A stretch of 64,000 nt of DNA from positions 5,131,501-5,195,500 of the forward strand of contig NZ_CP108644.1 of assembly GCF_041435495.1 (NCBI RefSeq), in the 5' to 3' direction. Positions within the stretch are counted from its first letter, which is position 1. The number at the start of each line of letters is the position of its first letter. The stretch comes from Streptomyces sp. NBC_01116. Lineage in GTDB: Bacteria > Actinomycetota > Actinomycetes > Streptomycetales > Streptomycetaceae. The notes under the pieces are model-generated. The model worked only from the letters and a program-made list of their open reading frames with translations. It was not told the DNA's origin and searched no databases. This document shows positions 16,320 through 24,683 of the stretch, one piece after another. The position numbers and the translations under genes are program-made.

Positions 16320-17906
16320 TCAGACGTTCCAGCCCTTCTCGGCCTCGACCCCGTTGCGGGGGTCCTCGTGGCGGGCGATGTCCTGCTCGTGGGCCTGGCG
16401 GAACAGCGGCCCCATGTCCTCCGCGACCGCGACGGCGGCCATGAGCGCCCCGTAGATGTCGTTGAAGCCGTCCGCGACCTGCTTCTCCAGCGGGAACTCG
16501 AAGTCGGCCCGCTCGGCCAGGATCTGCATCACGTTCGCCACGCTCGCCAGCGCCGCAGGGAGCCCTTCGACCATGGCGAGGATCTCCATGGCGTTCTCGG
16601 GGTCGTACTGCTGGGCTGCCGCTTCCATCTCCGCGGCGTACTCCTCGAACCGGAAACCAGACACGATCTCTCCCTCAAACGGAGTGGTGGTGGGTGCTGC
16701 CGGCGTCGGCCCCTGAGGCCGCTCCGCCGTGTCGCCGATCTCCTCGCTGTCCTCGGCCGCCTCCGCATCCGCAGCGGCCTCCGCCTCGCCAAGGGCGGTG
16801 ATAGCGATCTCGTCGCGCAGTCGGCGCTGCTCCTCGGCGGTGTGCATCAGCCGGGCGTACAGACGACGCCCGGGGTACATGAGCCAGGCCCAGCCGAGCT
16901 TCCGGCCCAACGGCGTGGACACCAGCCCGACCAGCCCCAACGCCCCCGCCAGCACAGCGGCGAGCAAGCGACGGCCCTGAAACCGCATCGCAGAGCGCCG
17001 CAGCGCCTTCCGCGCGGCCTTACGGGCAGGGGCCTTACGGACCGCATCCCGCTCGGAAGCGACCGTGCCCGCGGCCTTACGGTCACGGGCCTTGCGGCTC
17101 CGCTCCACAGCGGCACCCTTGGCGGCGCTGATCCGGCCCGCGGCCTTCCCCACCGCCCGCCCCAACGCACCCTTCCTCTTCAGGGAACCGGTGCGGGCGG
17201 TGTCCTTCGCGTTCCTGCGGGCGTCCGCGACCGAGCGACGGGCACCGGCCGTCTCCGACCGGCGCGCAGCCCGGGACGGCGAGGAGGCACGGGCCGAGTC
17301 CCGCAGCGCCTTGACCTGCCCCACACGACCGCCGGACTTCCCCGCACCAGCCCCCGCCCCGGCCGATCCGTGCTTGCCCGGGGTCTTACGGGTGGGGGTC
17401 GTGCTGTTCTTCGGTCGGCTCGCTGCTCCGGAGTTCAGCGCCGAACCAGCGCTGCCTCGACCAGACTTGCCCCGTCCGTGACCAGTGCTCTTACCGGTGC
17501 CGGCGTTCCCGTTACGGGCCTGTCCGGGTACCCGGCCGGAGCCACTGCCCCGGCCGGTCGATCCGAGGCCGGTCGCGGTGCGGGACGTGCGGTTGGTGGT
17601 GGTCTTGCGGGGCTTCTTCTTGTCGCGGTACTTGCGGGCGACGGCGACGGTGCCGAGCACGGCGGCGCCGGTCGCGGCGACCGCGAGAGCGGCCGGACCG
17701 CCCCCGACCAGCGCGGCGGCGGCGACCAGGGACGTGCCGGTGTTGGTGCCGGTCACGGCGAGCGGCACGACCGGCCACCCGCCCGGCGTGTGCTCCACCG
17801 ACGGGGTGGTGGGTGCGGGCTGTTGTTCGGGCGGTGCCGGTGTCGGTGGCGGGATGTCGGGTGTGGCCTCGGGGGCCACTACCGGAGTGATCGTGGTGTC
17901 CGTCAT
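16320..17906 (-). CDS. Large basic membrane protein preceding traB
   Basis: 528 aa, family not recognised. Order: Pro-rich N-terminus, two hydrophobic segments at about 45-85, a strongly basic low-complexity stretch of about 200 residues rich in Arg/Lys/Gly/Ser/Ala, two further helices near 290-315, an acidic segment (AEAAADAEAAEDSEE), and a folded C-terminal region. The basic region could bind DNA or cell-wall polymer. ATG start at 17906. It lies 2 bp before traB, so a role in transfer or spread is likely but inferred. Compositional bias makes homology assignment by eye unsafe. Confidence 0.7.
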   Translation of the reverse strand: MTDTTITPVVAPEATPDIPPPTPAPPEQQPAPTTPSVEHTPGGWPVVPLAVTGTNTGTSLVAAAALVGGGPAALAVAATGAAVLGTVAVARKYRDKKKPRKTTTNRTSRTATGLGSTGRGSGSGRVPGQARNGNAGTGKSTGHGRGKSGRGSAGSALNSGAASRPKNSTTPTRKTPGKHGSAGAGAGAGKSGGRVGQVKALRDSARASSPSRAARRSETAGARRSVADARRNAKDTARTGSLKRKGALGRAVGKAAGRISAAKGAAVERSRKARDRKAAGTVASERDAVRKAPARKAARKALRRSAMRFQGRRLLAAVLAGALGLVGLVSTPLGRKLGWAWLMYPGRRLYARLMHTAEEQRRLRDEIAITALGEAEAAADAEAAEDSEEIGDTAERPQGPTPAAPTTTPFEGEIVSGFRFEEYAAEMEAAAQQYDPENAMEILAMVEGLPAALASVANVMQILAERADFEFPLEKQVADGFNDIYGALMAAVAVAEDMGPLFRQAHEQDIARHEDPRNGVEAEKGWNV

Positions 17907-18012
17907 GCTGTGCGCACTCCCTTGCGGAGTAGGAGGGCCCGGCCGAATCTGTCCAGGAGTGGGCCGGGCCCTGCGTTTGTGTGCGGCACGTACGTTGAGC
18001 GGGTCTCCCGGG

Positions 18013-18411
18013 TCAGGCCGCGGTGAGTGCGAGAGCGGCGAGGACCAGGGCGAGGATGTGCGCGGTCTGGTCGACGTGCGCGGCACCGCCGTTGGCGGCC
18101 CAGGAGGCCTGGCCGGTGCGGGTCATCCACCACTGCACCGGCCACCGCCGGTCGATGAACGCGTGACTTCCGCCGATCCACCCCAGCGCCACCAGGGCGA
18201 CCGGGAGAGACAGAGTCACGTCGTCCAGGACGGCCACGCCCAGGGCGAGCGCGGCCCCGCAGGTGGCCACGTGAGTCGCGACGTGGGTGGCGTTGGCGGC
18301 CCAGCCCCTCGCGCACCGGTCGGCCTTGTGAGCGGCCTGGTGATCGGTCTGCAGCGGGTAGTCCGCCAGCAGATGACCGAGGTAGAGCAGGACAAAGAGC
18401 GAAGCGAACAC
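18013..18411 (-). CDS. DUF3307-like membrane protein
   Basis: 132 aa with about four hydrophobic helices. The N-terminal pattern LYLGHLLADYPLQTDHQA and the central HAFIDRRWP match my memory of DUF3307 proteins, where conserved His/Asp residues sit in membrane helices. Function unknown. GTG start at 18411. Located between the NUDIX gene and the large basic protein in the leftward AICE operon, where one of the spread-type membrane functions would be expected. Confidence 0.72.
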   Translation of the reverse strand: MFASLFVLLYLGHLLADYPLQTDHQAAHKADRCARGWAANATHVATHVATCGAALALGVAVLDDVTLSLPVALVALGWIGGSHAFIDRRWPVQWWMTRTGQASWAANGGAAHVDQTAHILALVLAALALTAA

Positions 18412-18430
18412 AACAGCCCCCAGATGGTGG

Positions 18431-19048
18431 TCAGGCCCGGCGGGCGGTGCCGATGGCCCGGCCGCAGGCGAGGTGCTGTCGTCGGGCGGTGGCTACGATC
18501 TGCCCGTGGTCGAACGCTATCGCCCCGGGGGCGTCCAGGGGCACCCACCGGACAACCGCGGCGTCGTCCCCCGCGTGGGCGGCGGTGCCCTCGGGGACGG
18601 TGACCACGTAGACGGCGGTGACGTACCGACCGCGGGGGTCGCGACCCGGGGCGTCCCACACCCCGACCAGCATCAGATCAGAGGCGTCGACCTGAACACC
18701 GGTCTCCTCCAGCAGTTCACGGGCAGCGGCGGCACGGGAGGACTCACCCGGGTCGACGTGACCACCGGGCAGCGCGTTCATGCCCTTGTGCGGGTCCCAG
18801 CCCCGCTCGATGACCAGCACATCGGCACCGCGAATGCAGACCACATCGGCGGTGTAGCGGATGGTCTCGAACGTCTCCGTGTGGTCCGACCCGGTGTGTG
18901 CGCCGGCCGTCTCGGAGGTGGCGGCGGCGATGGCGAGCTGGGCGAAGATCTCGGCCTTGCGGAGATCGTCGGGGTGGATGCCCCCGAAGCGGTACGTGTC
19001 CCTGCTGACGATGAGTTCGGCGGCGGCGCGGTACTCGGCGGCGTTCAT
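18431..19048 (-). CDS. NUDIX hydrolase
   Basis: 205 aa. The NUDIX box is complete: GGHVDPGESSRAAAARELLE followed by ETGV, in the G-x5-E-x7-RE-x2-EE-x-G pattern. These enzymes hydrolyse nucleoside diphosphates linked to other moieties; the substrate cannot be read from the sequence. The first 60 residues form an extra N-terminal helical part. ATG start at 19048 overlaps the RRQL gene stop by 4 bp (ATGA). NUDIX genes are frequent passengers in AICEs. Confidence 0.9.
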   Translation of the reverse strand: MNAAEYRAAAELIVSRDTYRFGGIHPDDLRKAEIFAQLAIAAATSETAGAHTGSDHTETFETIRYTADVVCIRGADVLVIERGWDPHKGMNALPGGHVDPGESSRAAAARELLEETGVQVDASDLMLVGVWDAPGRDPRGRYVTAVYVVTVPEGTAAHAGDDAAVVRWVPLDAPGAIAFDHGQIVATARRQHLACGRAIGTARRA

Positions 19049-19392
19049 GAGGGGGTGTCCTCTCGGTTCAGCGGAAGGTCGTGGCAGGTGTTGCACATGC
19101 CGAGCGAGCGCGGGATGCAGTACCCGGCATCGGATCGGCAGGTGGGGCAGGTGCGGCGGGCGAGCATCGCCGCGGCCAGCGCAGCTCGGCGGGCAGGGGT
19201 CATCGGGCGGACCGGCTTGGCCCGGTCGACGCGGTAGAGGAAGGCGACCAGCGGAGCCCGCCGGCGGCGCGGGCGGTGGAGTTCAGCGACGACGTCCTGA
19301 CCACCCGGCCGCAGCCCCAGCGTGCGGAGCTGACGGCGGGTGGCCAGCCCCTCGGGGGCGAGGTGCCACCGGTAGGTGGGCAAGGCGCTCAC
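19045..19392 (-). CDS. RRQL-motif zinc-binding protein
   Basis: 115 aa. It contains the RRQLRTLGLRPGGQ motif near residue 19 and a C-terminal CPTC...CNTC zinc site (about Cys82/85 and Cys99/102). This small family is found almost only in actinobacterial mobile elements and has no known function. GTG start overlaps the upstream DUF2637 stop by 4 bp, and its stop overlaps the NUDIX start, so all three are translationally coupled. Confidence 0.82.
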   Translation of the reverse strand: MSALPTYRWHLAPEGLATRRQLRTLGLRPGGQDVVAELHRPRRRRAPLVAFLYRVDRAKPVRPMTPARRAALAAAMLARRTCPTCRSDAGYCIPRSLGMCNTCHDLPLNREDTPS

Positions 19393-20387
19393 TTCGCGGC
19401 CTCAAGGACGAGTCCGGCCGCATCCCGGTGTTCCTGGTAGCGGGCGGTCACCCAGCCGACCGACCAGCCGCACAGCTCGGCGGCCTGCCGGATAGGCAGC
19501 CCGGCCTCGAACGCGGCCCGGACCGTGGCCCGCGCCCGCTCCTCGCCCTGCTTCTCCAGGGCGGGGCCGACGGCCAGCAATGCCTGGCGTTCACGCTCGG
19601 CCTGCTGCTGTTCACGCTCGCGTTCGCGGCGCTCACGGGCCTCCCGTTCCCGGGCCTCCAGCTCGCGGCGCTGGGCGGCTTCGCGTTCGAGGCGTTCACG
19701 CTCGGCCTGCTGCTGTTCACGCTCGCGCTCCCGGCGTTCACGGGCCTCCCGCTCGGCCCGCTCCTTCGCCTCGGCCCGCTCGCGTTCCTCACGCCGCGCG
19801 GCTTCTTCCCGGGCGGTCTGTTCACGGGTGATCAGGGCTTCGTGCTCGCGCTGTTCACGGACCAACTGGGCCGCGTGCTCCCGCTCCTCACGCCGCCGCC
19901 GCTCATCGGCTTCACGGCGCTCGTCGGCGGCCTGCTCCCGCTCCGTGCGCTCGGCCTTGAGCTGCGCTTCGCGGGCGGTGTGGGCGGCGGTGATGGCCCG
20001 CCGGTAGGCGAGACCGGTCTCCGCCGTGACGATCAGCAGCAGCGGGGCCACCGCGTGGACCGCGACCCCGACCAGCTCTTTCTTCAAAGCGGAGTCCGCG
20101 ATGTTCAGGGCGAGGGTCATCGCTCCGGTCATCCACCGCAGAGCGATGGGCCACCGGCCCCCGTCCCCGCCCAGGGCCGCCAGCACCGAGTCCAGACGGA
20201 CCACGATCACGACCGCGGCATCAACCACGAGCGGCAGGATCGGGGCCGTCCACTCCCACCCCTTCGGGCTGTGCCGCTCCATCAGCGGGGTCACCGTGAG
20301 GATCGAGAACAGCATCGCGCCGCCCACGATCAGCCACGTCCCGACCGACAGCGCCTTCTCCGCTGAACGGATCTGAACACTGTTCAC
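19389..20387 (-). CDS. DUF2637 membrane protein with long coiled coil (spread-type)
   Basis: 332 aa. Four hydrophobic helices in the first 125 residues match DUF2637, followed by a highly charged Glu/Arg/Gln coiled coil (about 140-275) and a C-terminal helix-turn-helix-like segment (RQAAELCGWSVGWVTARY). The coiled coil contains a 35-residue internal duplication. Spread proteins that move element DNA between compartments of the mycelium have this membrane-plus-soluble layout, so a role in intramycelial spread is inferred. GTG start at 20387, overlapping the next gene by 4 bp. Confidence 0.8.
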   Translation of the reverse strand: MNSVQIRSAEKALSVGTWLIVGGAMLFSILTVTPLMERHSPKGWEWTAPILPLVVDAAVVIVVRLDSVLAALGGDGGRWPIALRWMTGAMTLALNIADSALKKELVGVAVHAVAPLLLIVTAETGLAYRRAITAAHTAREAQLKAERTEREQAADERREADERRRREEREHAAQLVREQREHEALITREQTAREEAARREERERAEAKERAEREARERREREREQQQAERERLEREAAQRRELEAREREARERREREREQQQAERERQALLAVGPALEKQGEERARATVRAAFEAGLPIRQAAELCGWSVGWVTARYQEHRDAAGLVLEAAK

Positions 20388-20668
20388 GACAGGCCCCCGT
20401 CCCGTGAACACACCCGGACCGAGGCCAGCAGCCGGACCGGCGACGTGTCGTCGTCCGGCCCCTCCGGGTACTCCTGCCACACCCACTCGGCCCCGTCCGT
20501 GAACACGAACCCGAGATCGGTGAGCGCTCGTGAACGCTCCGCCGGGGTCGGCACCACCTCGGTGCCGAAGCCGTGCTCCGGCCACTGCGAGACCGGAACA
20601 CCCAGTAGAGCGACGTACAGGGTCCACCTGCCGGTGCGGATGGACAGTTGCGCGGTGTGCTCGCTCAT
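20384..20668 (-). CDS. DUF6303-like protein
   Basis: 94 aa. The sequence pattern (AQLSIRTGRWTLYVALLGVP near the N-terminus, then EYPEGPDD) fits my memory of DUF6303, a short family found in Streptomyces mobile elements. No catalytic or metal motif is visible. ATG start at 20668 overlaps the next gene's stop by 4 bp. Function unknown. Confidence 0.68.
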   Translation of the reverse strand: MSEHTAQLSIRTGRWTLYVALLGVPVSQWPEHGFGTEVVPTPAERSRALTDLGFVFTDGAEWVWQEYPEGPDDDTSPVRLLASVRVCSRDGGLS

Positions 20669-20964
20669 GCGGCCACCGCCGTACCCTCGTGCAGCGGGCG
20701 CCGGGCGGTGCGGCGGGCGCGCCGGCCGCTGGGGTGGGGCTGCTTGAGCGGGAGGGCCCGCATCAGGCTCTCGGCGTAGGCCGCGGTCTCCGGGTCGCTC
20801 TCCCTCAGGTCCGCGAGGACCTCACGGGCGACGTCCAGACGGGCCGCCCGGTCCATCACGGACTCGGTGGGCAAACCGGTGAACAGCTCCAGGTCGATGC
20901 CCAGAGCCAGCTCAACGAACTCGGTCGCGGTAACGGGCTCGCGACCTGCAACGATGGTCTTCAT
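20665..20964 (-). CDS. Hypothetical AICE protein
   Basis: 99 aa, not recognised. Mostly helical, with an acidic N-terminal two thirds and a basic C-terminus (GRRARRTARRPLHEG) that could contact nucleic acid. ATG start with AGGGAGAG upstream. First gene of the tightly overlapped block 20964 to 18431 in the leftward operon. Confidence 0.65.
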   Translation of the reverse strand: MKTIVAGREPVTATEFVELALGIDLELFTGLPTESVMDRAARLDVAREVLADLRESDPETAAYAESLMRALPLKQPHPSGRRARRTARRPLHEGTAVAA

Positions 20965-21055
20965 GAGTCGTTCTCTCCCTGTGAAGGTGTGACGGCTCAA
21001 CAGCGGCCCCGGGGTGCATCCCGGGGCCGTGCTGCGTCGTGGGGTGGTGGGGGTG

Positions 21056-21490
21056 TCAGGCGGTGGCGGCGGCGCGGACGAGTTCGTCCGCGGCCTCGAT
21101 CGCGGCCCGGCGGTAGAAGTCGAGGAGTTCGCGGTTCTCGGTGTTCCGCAGGGCGTACGTCGCACCGGCCGCTTCCTGAGCGACCCCGGCAAGTTCGGGG
21201 GCCAGGATCGCCAGCGTGGTCAGCGGCGCGGTCAGAGCGGAGCGGGTGTTGTGACTGGCCGTACGGGCTGCCTGGTAGTCGGCGTCCGAAGCGCCGGACA
21301 GCCGCAGGTCCTCACGGACCCACATCGACCGGCGGTGATCAGCCAGCGCCACCGTGAGCGCGGTGACGGCCGCGATCCGGTCCCGCCGCTCCTCGTGCCG
21401 GCGGACATCCGCACGGTCGGTGCGGGCGGTGCGCTGCTGGAGCATGTAGGCGGTCACCGAACCCAGCAGGGTTCCCAGTACCGCGATCAC
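21056..21490 (-). CDS. Hypothetical protein with N-terminal membrane helix
   Basis: 144 aa. One short hydrophobic helix (MIAVLGTLLGSVTAYML) is followed by a basic helical region and an Ala-rich helical C-terminus. Family unknown. The first codon GTG at 21490 has a weak ribosome-binding site, so the start is uncertain. It would be the first gene of the long leftward AICE operon, 91 bp ahead of the 99-aa gene. Possibly a membrane-anchored accessory of transfer. Confidence 0.6.
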   Translation of the reverse strand: MIAVLGTLLGSVTAYMLQQRTARTDRADVRRHEERRDRIAAVTALTVALADHRRSMWVREDLRLSGASDADYQAARTASHNTRSALTAPLTTLAILAPELAGVAQEAAGATYALRNTENRELLDFYRRAAIEAADELVRAAATA

Positions 21491-22044
21491 GCTTCCCCAC
21501 GTCGTGGGCCCCTCTCGTTGGATGAAACCGGGATCGTCCAGCTCCCCTCAGCCCCGCCCGTACGGCACCACCACAGGGGCAGTCCGGACGGGCGGGGGAG
21601 GCAACCGGCCGCAGCGTGAGCTGCGGAGGGTGGGGCGCCATCTCTCTGCCTGGCGCTCAGCAGGGCAGCTCACTGCGGGTGGCACCGTGGTGTTCTCCAG
21701 GGCCGCAGGATCGTGCGTACTGCGCCGACGCGCCGTACTGCTGCCGACGACTCACCCGGCCGTCACGGGAGCGGGGGCTCTCACCCCGCTTTCGTTCACT
21801 GTTCAGTTCAGAAGGACCAGCAGTTCCCTGATGAGCGCGGTAACCCCTGACGGGGCTCCCGCCGGAGCGGGACTCACCAAGCACTGACGCATGTCGTTCC
21901 TGTGCTGTGCAGGCAGCCCAAAGAGGACGTAGACGTCTGCTGTCCTAGGACTGCGAGGCGTCTGTGGTGACAATGACGCACAGTCCTGGGACTGTCAACA
22001 GTCCTGGGACTGTGTTTGACTGGAGGTCGTTGAGAGGAGTGGGC
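21491..22044. other. Central intergenic control region of the AICE
   Basis: 554 bp between the leftward operon and the rightward GntR gene. The right end holds the operator-like palindromes and probably divergent promoters. Reading frames inside (for example 21504-21887) look like noise: no family pattern and no ribosome-binding site. Confidence 0.6.
21938..22013. promoter_or_regulatory. Three operator-like palindromes upstream of the GntR gene
   Basis: ACAGTCCTGGGACTGT occurs at 21980-21995 and again, identical, at 21998-22013, with 18 bp between centres. A third, imperfect copy (TGTCCTAGGACTG) is centred near 21947. They lie just upstream of the GntR repressor start and between it and the leftward operon. 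This fits an autoregulated KorSA-like operator; binding itself is inferred. Confidence 0.75.
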
Positions 22045-22833
22045 GTGGCACCCAAGTGGCGGGAACTGGCCGACAAACTGGCCGAGCAGATCAAGAGTGG
22101 TGAGCTGCCCCCTGGTCGGCAGCTGCCGCATATCCGTGACCTGGTCAAGGGCGGCGAGGGGTCGAAGTCCACAGTTCACGCTGCCTACAAGGCGCTGGAG
22201 GCCGAAGGCCTGGTGACCTCCTCCCGAGGTCACGGCACCGTGGTGCGGAGCCGGGCGCCACTAAAGCGGCTCGGCATCGCTCGTTACGACAAGGCCAAAT
22301 GGCGTGACGGGGACGAGGTTGCGTTCATTGCTGACCGCGTGGCTTCGGGGCGAGCACACAAGCGCGGCGAGCAGACGCAGAGCGTTAGCCGTGTGCCGGC
22401 CACGCCAACCGTGGCTGCTGCACACGGTCTCCCGGAAGGTTCCGATGTGTACGCGCGCGCCCGCCTTGTGAGGGAGGGGAACCAGCCAACGCACACCCTG
22501 ACCAGCTACTACCGTCCGGAGCACGTCGAGGGAACACGGCTTGTCGACCCGACGCCGGGTCCGGCCGGCAAAGGCGGCGGGTATCGCGTGCTGTACGACG
22601 CGGGGTACGAGATTGATCACATCCGGGAGGAACTATTTGCGCGTGCCGCAGCTTCGGAGGAAGCCGCACTCCTCCAGCTCACGCCCGGCGAGTGGGTGGT
22701 GGAACTACATCGGACCACGTACACGGCTGACGGGACTGTGGTGGAGTTCGCCATCGGCATTCACGCAGCGACCCGTTTTGCTTGGGCGTACGACTTCAAG
22801 GTTCCCGACTCGGCGGAAGGTGAGGCTCAGTGA
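22045..22833 (+). CDS. GntR family transcriptional repressor (KorSA-like)
   Basis: 262 aa. N-terminal winged helix (WRELADKLAEQIKSGELPPG, then RDLVKGGEGSKSTVHAAYKA) and a C-terminal UTRA-type ligand domain (about 100-255). In pSAM2 the GntR protein KorSA silences transfer and replication genes, and this gene holds the same place. GTG 22045 has AGAGGAGT upstream; the longer reading from 21964 would start inside the operator repeats. It probably represses itself and the leftward operon. Coupled by a GTGA overlap to the YdcF-like gene. Confidence 0.88.
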   Translation: MAPKWRELADKLAEQIKSGELPPGRQLPHIRDLVKGGEGSKSTVHAAYKALEAEGLVTSSRGHGTVVRSRAPLKRLGIARYDKAKWRDGDEVAFIADRVASGRAHKRGEQTQSVSRVPATPTVAAAHGLPEGSDVYARARLVREGNQPTHTLTSYYRPEHVEGTRLVDPTPGPAGKGGGYRVLYDAGYEIDHIREELFARAAASEEAALLQLTPGEWVVELHRTTYTADGTVVEFAIGIHAATRFAWAYDFKVPDSAEGEAQ

Positions 22834-23483
22834 TCTCCGTGCAGACGTGGTCTGACGCCCAGCGGCTCTGGGATTTCCAGCAGATGCACCACGAACTGCG
22901 GCCCTGCTCGGTCGGCGTCGGCCTTGGTAGTCACGACTTGGGCGTGGCTGATGTGACCGTGAATCTGTATCAGCGCGGCATGTTCCCGCTGATCGTCTTC
23001 ACAGGAGCGACCAGCGGGACAACACGCGATCGAATGCCCCGGGGAGAAGCCGAGCACTATCGGGAAAGGGCGCTGGAACTGGGCGTTCCTGCATCAGCGA
23101 TCCTCGTTGAGCCGAAGGCGCGGAACACAGGAGAGAACATCAACTTCGCACGCGAACTGCTCACCAGGGGAGGCATCGATGTGTCATCCGTGATGCTCGT
23201 GAGCAAGCCGTACGAGGAGCGGCGGGCCTACGCGACGGCCCGCAAACTCTGGCCGGGAGTCGAGATCGTCAGCGCGTCGGCCCCTATGACGCTCGCGGAG
23301 TACGTCGACTCCATGAAAGACCCGCGTCTAGTGCTAGACATGCTCGTGGGGGCCCAACAGCGTCTGCTCATCTACCCGCACCAAGGCTTCATGATCAGGC
23401 AAGAAGTGCCGGACTCTGTTACTGCGGCCTACGAGCATCTGTGCTCCGAAGGGTTCACGAGCCGCTTGGTGCTCACGGATTAG
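22830..23483 (+). CDS. YdcF/DUF218-like protein
   Basis: 217 aa. The arrangement VGVGLGSHD near residue 30, PLIVFTGATSG near 55, then ARNTGENINFARELL near 102 matches the DUF218 (YdcF) fold, which binds nucleotides in some members. No signal peptide or membrane helix, unlike many DUF218 proteins. GTG start overlapping the GntR stop by 4 bp, so the pair is co-translated. A GntR-YdcF pair recurs in AICEs from memory; its job is unknown. Confidence 0.78.
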   Translation: MISVQTWSDAQRLWDFQQMHHELRPCSVGVGLGSHDLGVADVTVNLYQRGMFPLIVFTGATSGTTRDRMPRGEAEHYRERALELGVPASAILVEPKARNTGENINFARELLTRGGIDVSSVMLVSKPYEERRAYATARKLWPGVEIVSASAPMTLAEYVDSMKDPRLVLDMLVGAQQRLLIYPHQGFMIRQEVPDSVTAAYEHLCSEGFTSRLVLTD

Positions 23484-23550
23484 CGCCCCTGTGGGCCATG
23501 TGGGGCCGGGCGTCGTCGCATGGGCTCGCTATAGGGCGGCAGCTAAGCAG

Positions 23551-23590
23551 GCCAGAGGGCCAGTGCTGAACTCAGCACTGGCCCTCTGGC
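23551..23590 (+). terminator. Strong terminator after the GntR-YdcF operon
   Basis: GCCAGAGGGCCAGTGCTGA (23551-23569) pairs perfectly with 23572-23590 over 19 bp with a 2-nt loop, followed by TTTGAG. It should end the rightward GntR-YdcF transcript. Confidence 0.85.
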
Positions 23591-24023
23591 TTTGAGCTTG
23601 TCTATCTGCATAACTACCGGGCCGGGGGTAGGCAGACCAACTGTCACGCACTCCACGGCTACCAAAGTGCAACGGAGGAGCTGCTACAGACTTCTCTGCA
23701 TCATCAGGACCGGCGCGCGGCGCGGGCACGGGCCGCCTTAGTCTCCCGGCCTGCCTTCCGTCTACGCCCGGCTGGCCGGGCCCGGCGGCCCGCTCGCGTG
23801 CTCGGTGGGCGAAGATGAAGAAGCTTTTGCGGCTGGGGCGGTGGGCTCCACGGCTCTAGACAGCCACGCTGGGGTGAGCCTCTACGATCACGGCCAAACG
23901 TTGTCTTCTACGGGCAGGTCTACAGACTGCCCGACTCGTCATCAACTTAACGGGCCATGATCACTCGCTCCAAAGCGGCTCCGGCCCAATCCGCTCCGCC
24001 GACCTTGGTGGCTAATCCAATCC
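23591..24023. other. Intergenic stretch, no gene supported
   Basis: About 430 bp between the YdcF terminator and the exonuclease gene. Base composition shifts from GC-rich to AT-richer from about 23900. A GC-rich inverted-repeat-like patch (GGCCGGGCCCGGCGGCC) lies near 23771. I see no reading frame with a ribosome-binding site or family pattern. Confidence 0.5.
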
Positions 24024-24683
24024 TCAGTATTGGAAAGGATCCGCCACACCGTGAAGCCGAAGCTCAACGTGCGCAGAGAGGAAGGCGCAACAACGTTCGT
24101 AGAGGTCCAAAAGTCCCCTACTGTCAAGCCGATCTCGAAGAATATCGTACAGGTCAAGAAGCTTGACCACGTCCATGACCGCGTATTCGACTTGCTGCTG
24201 AGTGAGATCGTCCGCAAGCCAGTCCGTGAACCGGACGGACTTATCGAGCTCCAGCTCAAAGTTCTTGGCCATCAAGTGCTTGAGTGAGTGCTCGCCCCTG
24301 GCAGCACCAGGGGTGAGGAGCTTTGACGCGATTTTTGTGCAAGCAACCCGCTCAGCCCTCACGTTCCACGCCGCTGCCATGAAGGATAGATCGAAGGGAG
24401 CGTGGTGAAATACCTTGAGCACCCTTTTATTCATCAATAGGCGACGCATGTTTGGCGGAACCTCACCAGCAAGGCCAGTGACAATAATTGTTCCCACCGT
24501 GGGAGCTGAGAGTTGGCAAGTCCCGATCTGTGCCGCCTTCGGATCGAGTCCATTCGTTTCGATGTCCCAAGCCAGTCGACCGGCTGCGACAATGCCTCGA
24601 TAGATCTCGGAAGGAATGTCACCTGTCAAGACCTGGACATCATCAGCCGTAGTCATGCTACGGGTAGAGTTTGACGCTGGCAT
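24024..24683 (-). CDS. DEDDy-type 3'-5' exonuclease (RNase D-like)
   Basis: 219 aa exonuclease fold. Exo I is AWDIETNG with Asp40 and Glu42, Exo II HHAPFDLSF with Asp98, and Exo III YAVMDV with Tyr167 and Asp171, a complete DEDDy set for 3'-5' removal of nucleotides. The HRDC domain of full-size RNase D is missing. ATG 24683 has AAGGGG upstream and overlaps the membrane-protein gene by 26 bp; ATG 24656 is the alternative. Base composition is lower in GC than the neighbours, so this is late-acquired cargo. Confidence 0.87.
   Translation of the reverse strand: MPASNSTRSMTTADDVQVLTGDIPSEIYRGIVAAGRLAWDIETNGLDPKAAQIGTCQLSAPTVGTIIVTGLAGEVPPNMRRLLMNKRVLKVFHHAPFDLSFMAAAWNVRAERVACTKIASKLLTPGAARGEHSLKHLMAKNFELELDKSVRFTDWLADDLTQQQVEYAVMDVVKLLDLYDILRDRLDSRGLLDLYERCCAFLSAHVELRLHGVADPFQY

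Noticed and set aside
14044..16455. 803-aa rightward frame opposite traB
   Set aside because: Mirror of the certain TraB gene; composition is Gly/Val/Ala noise.
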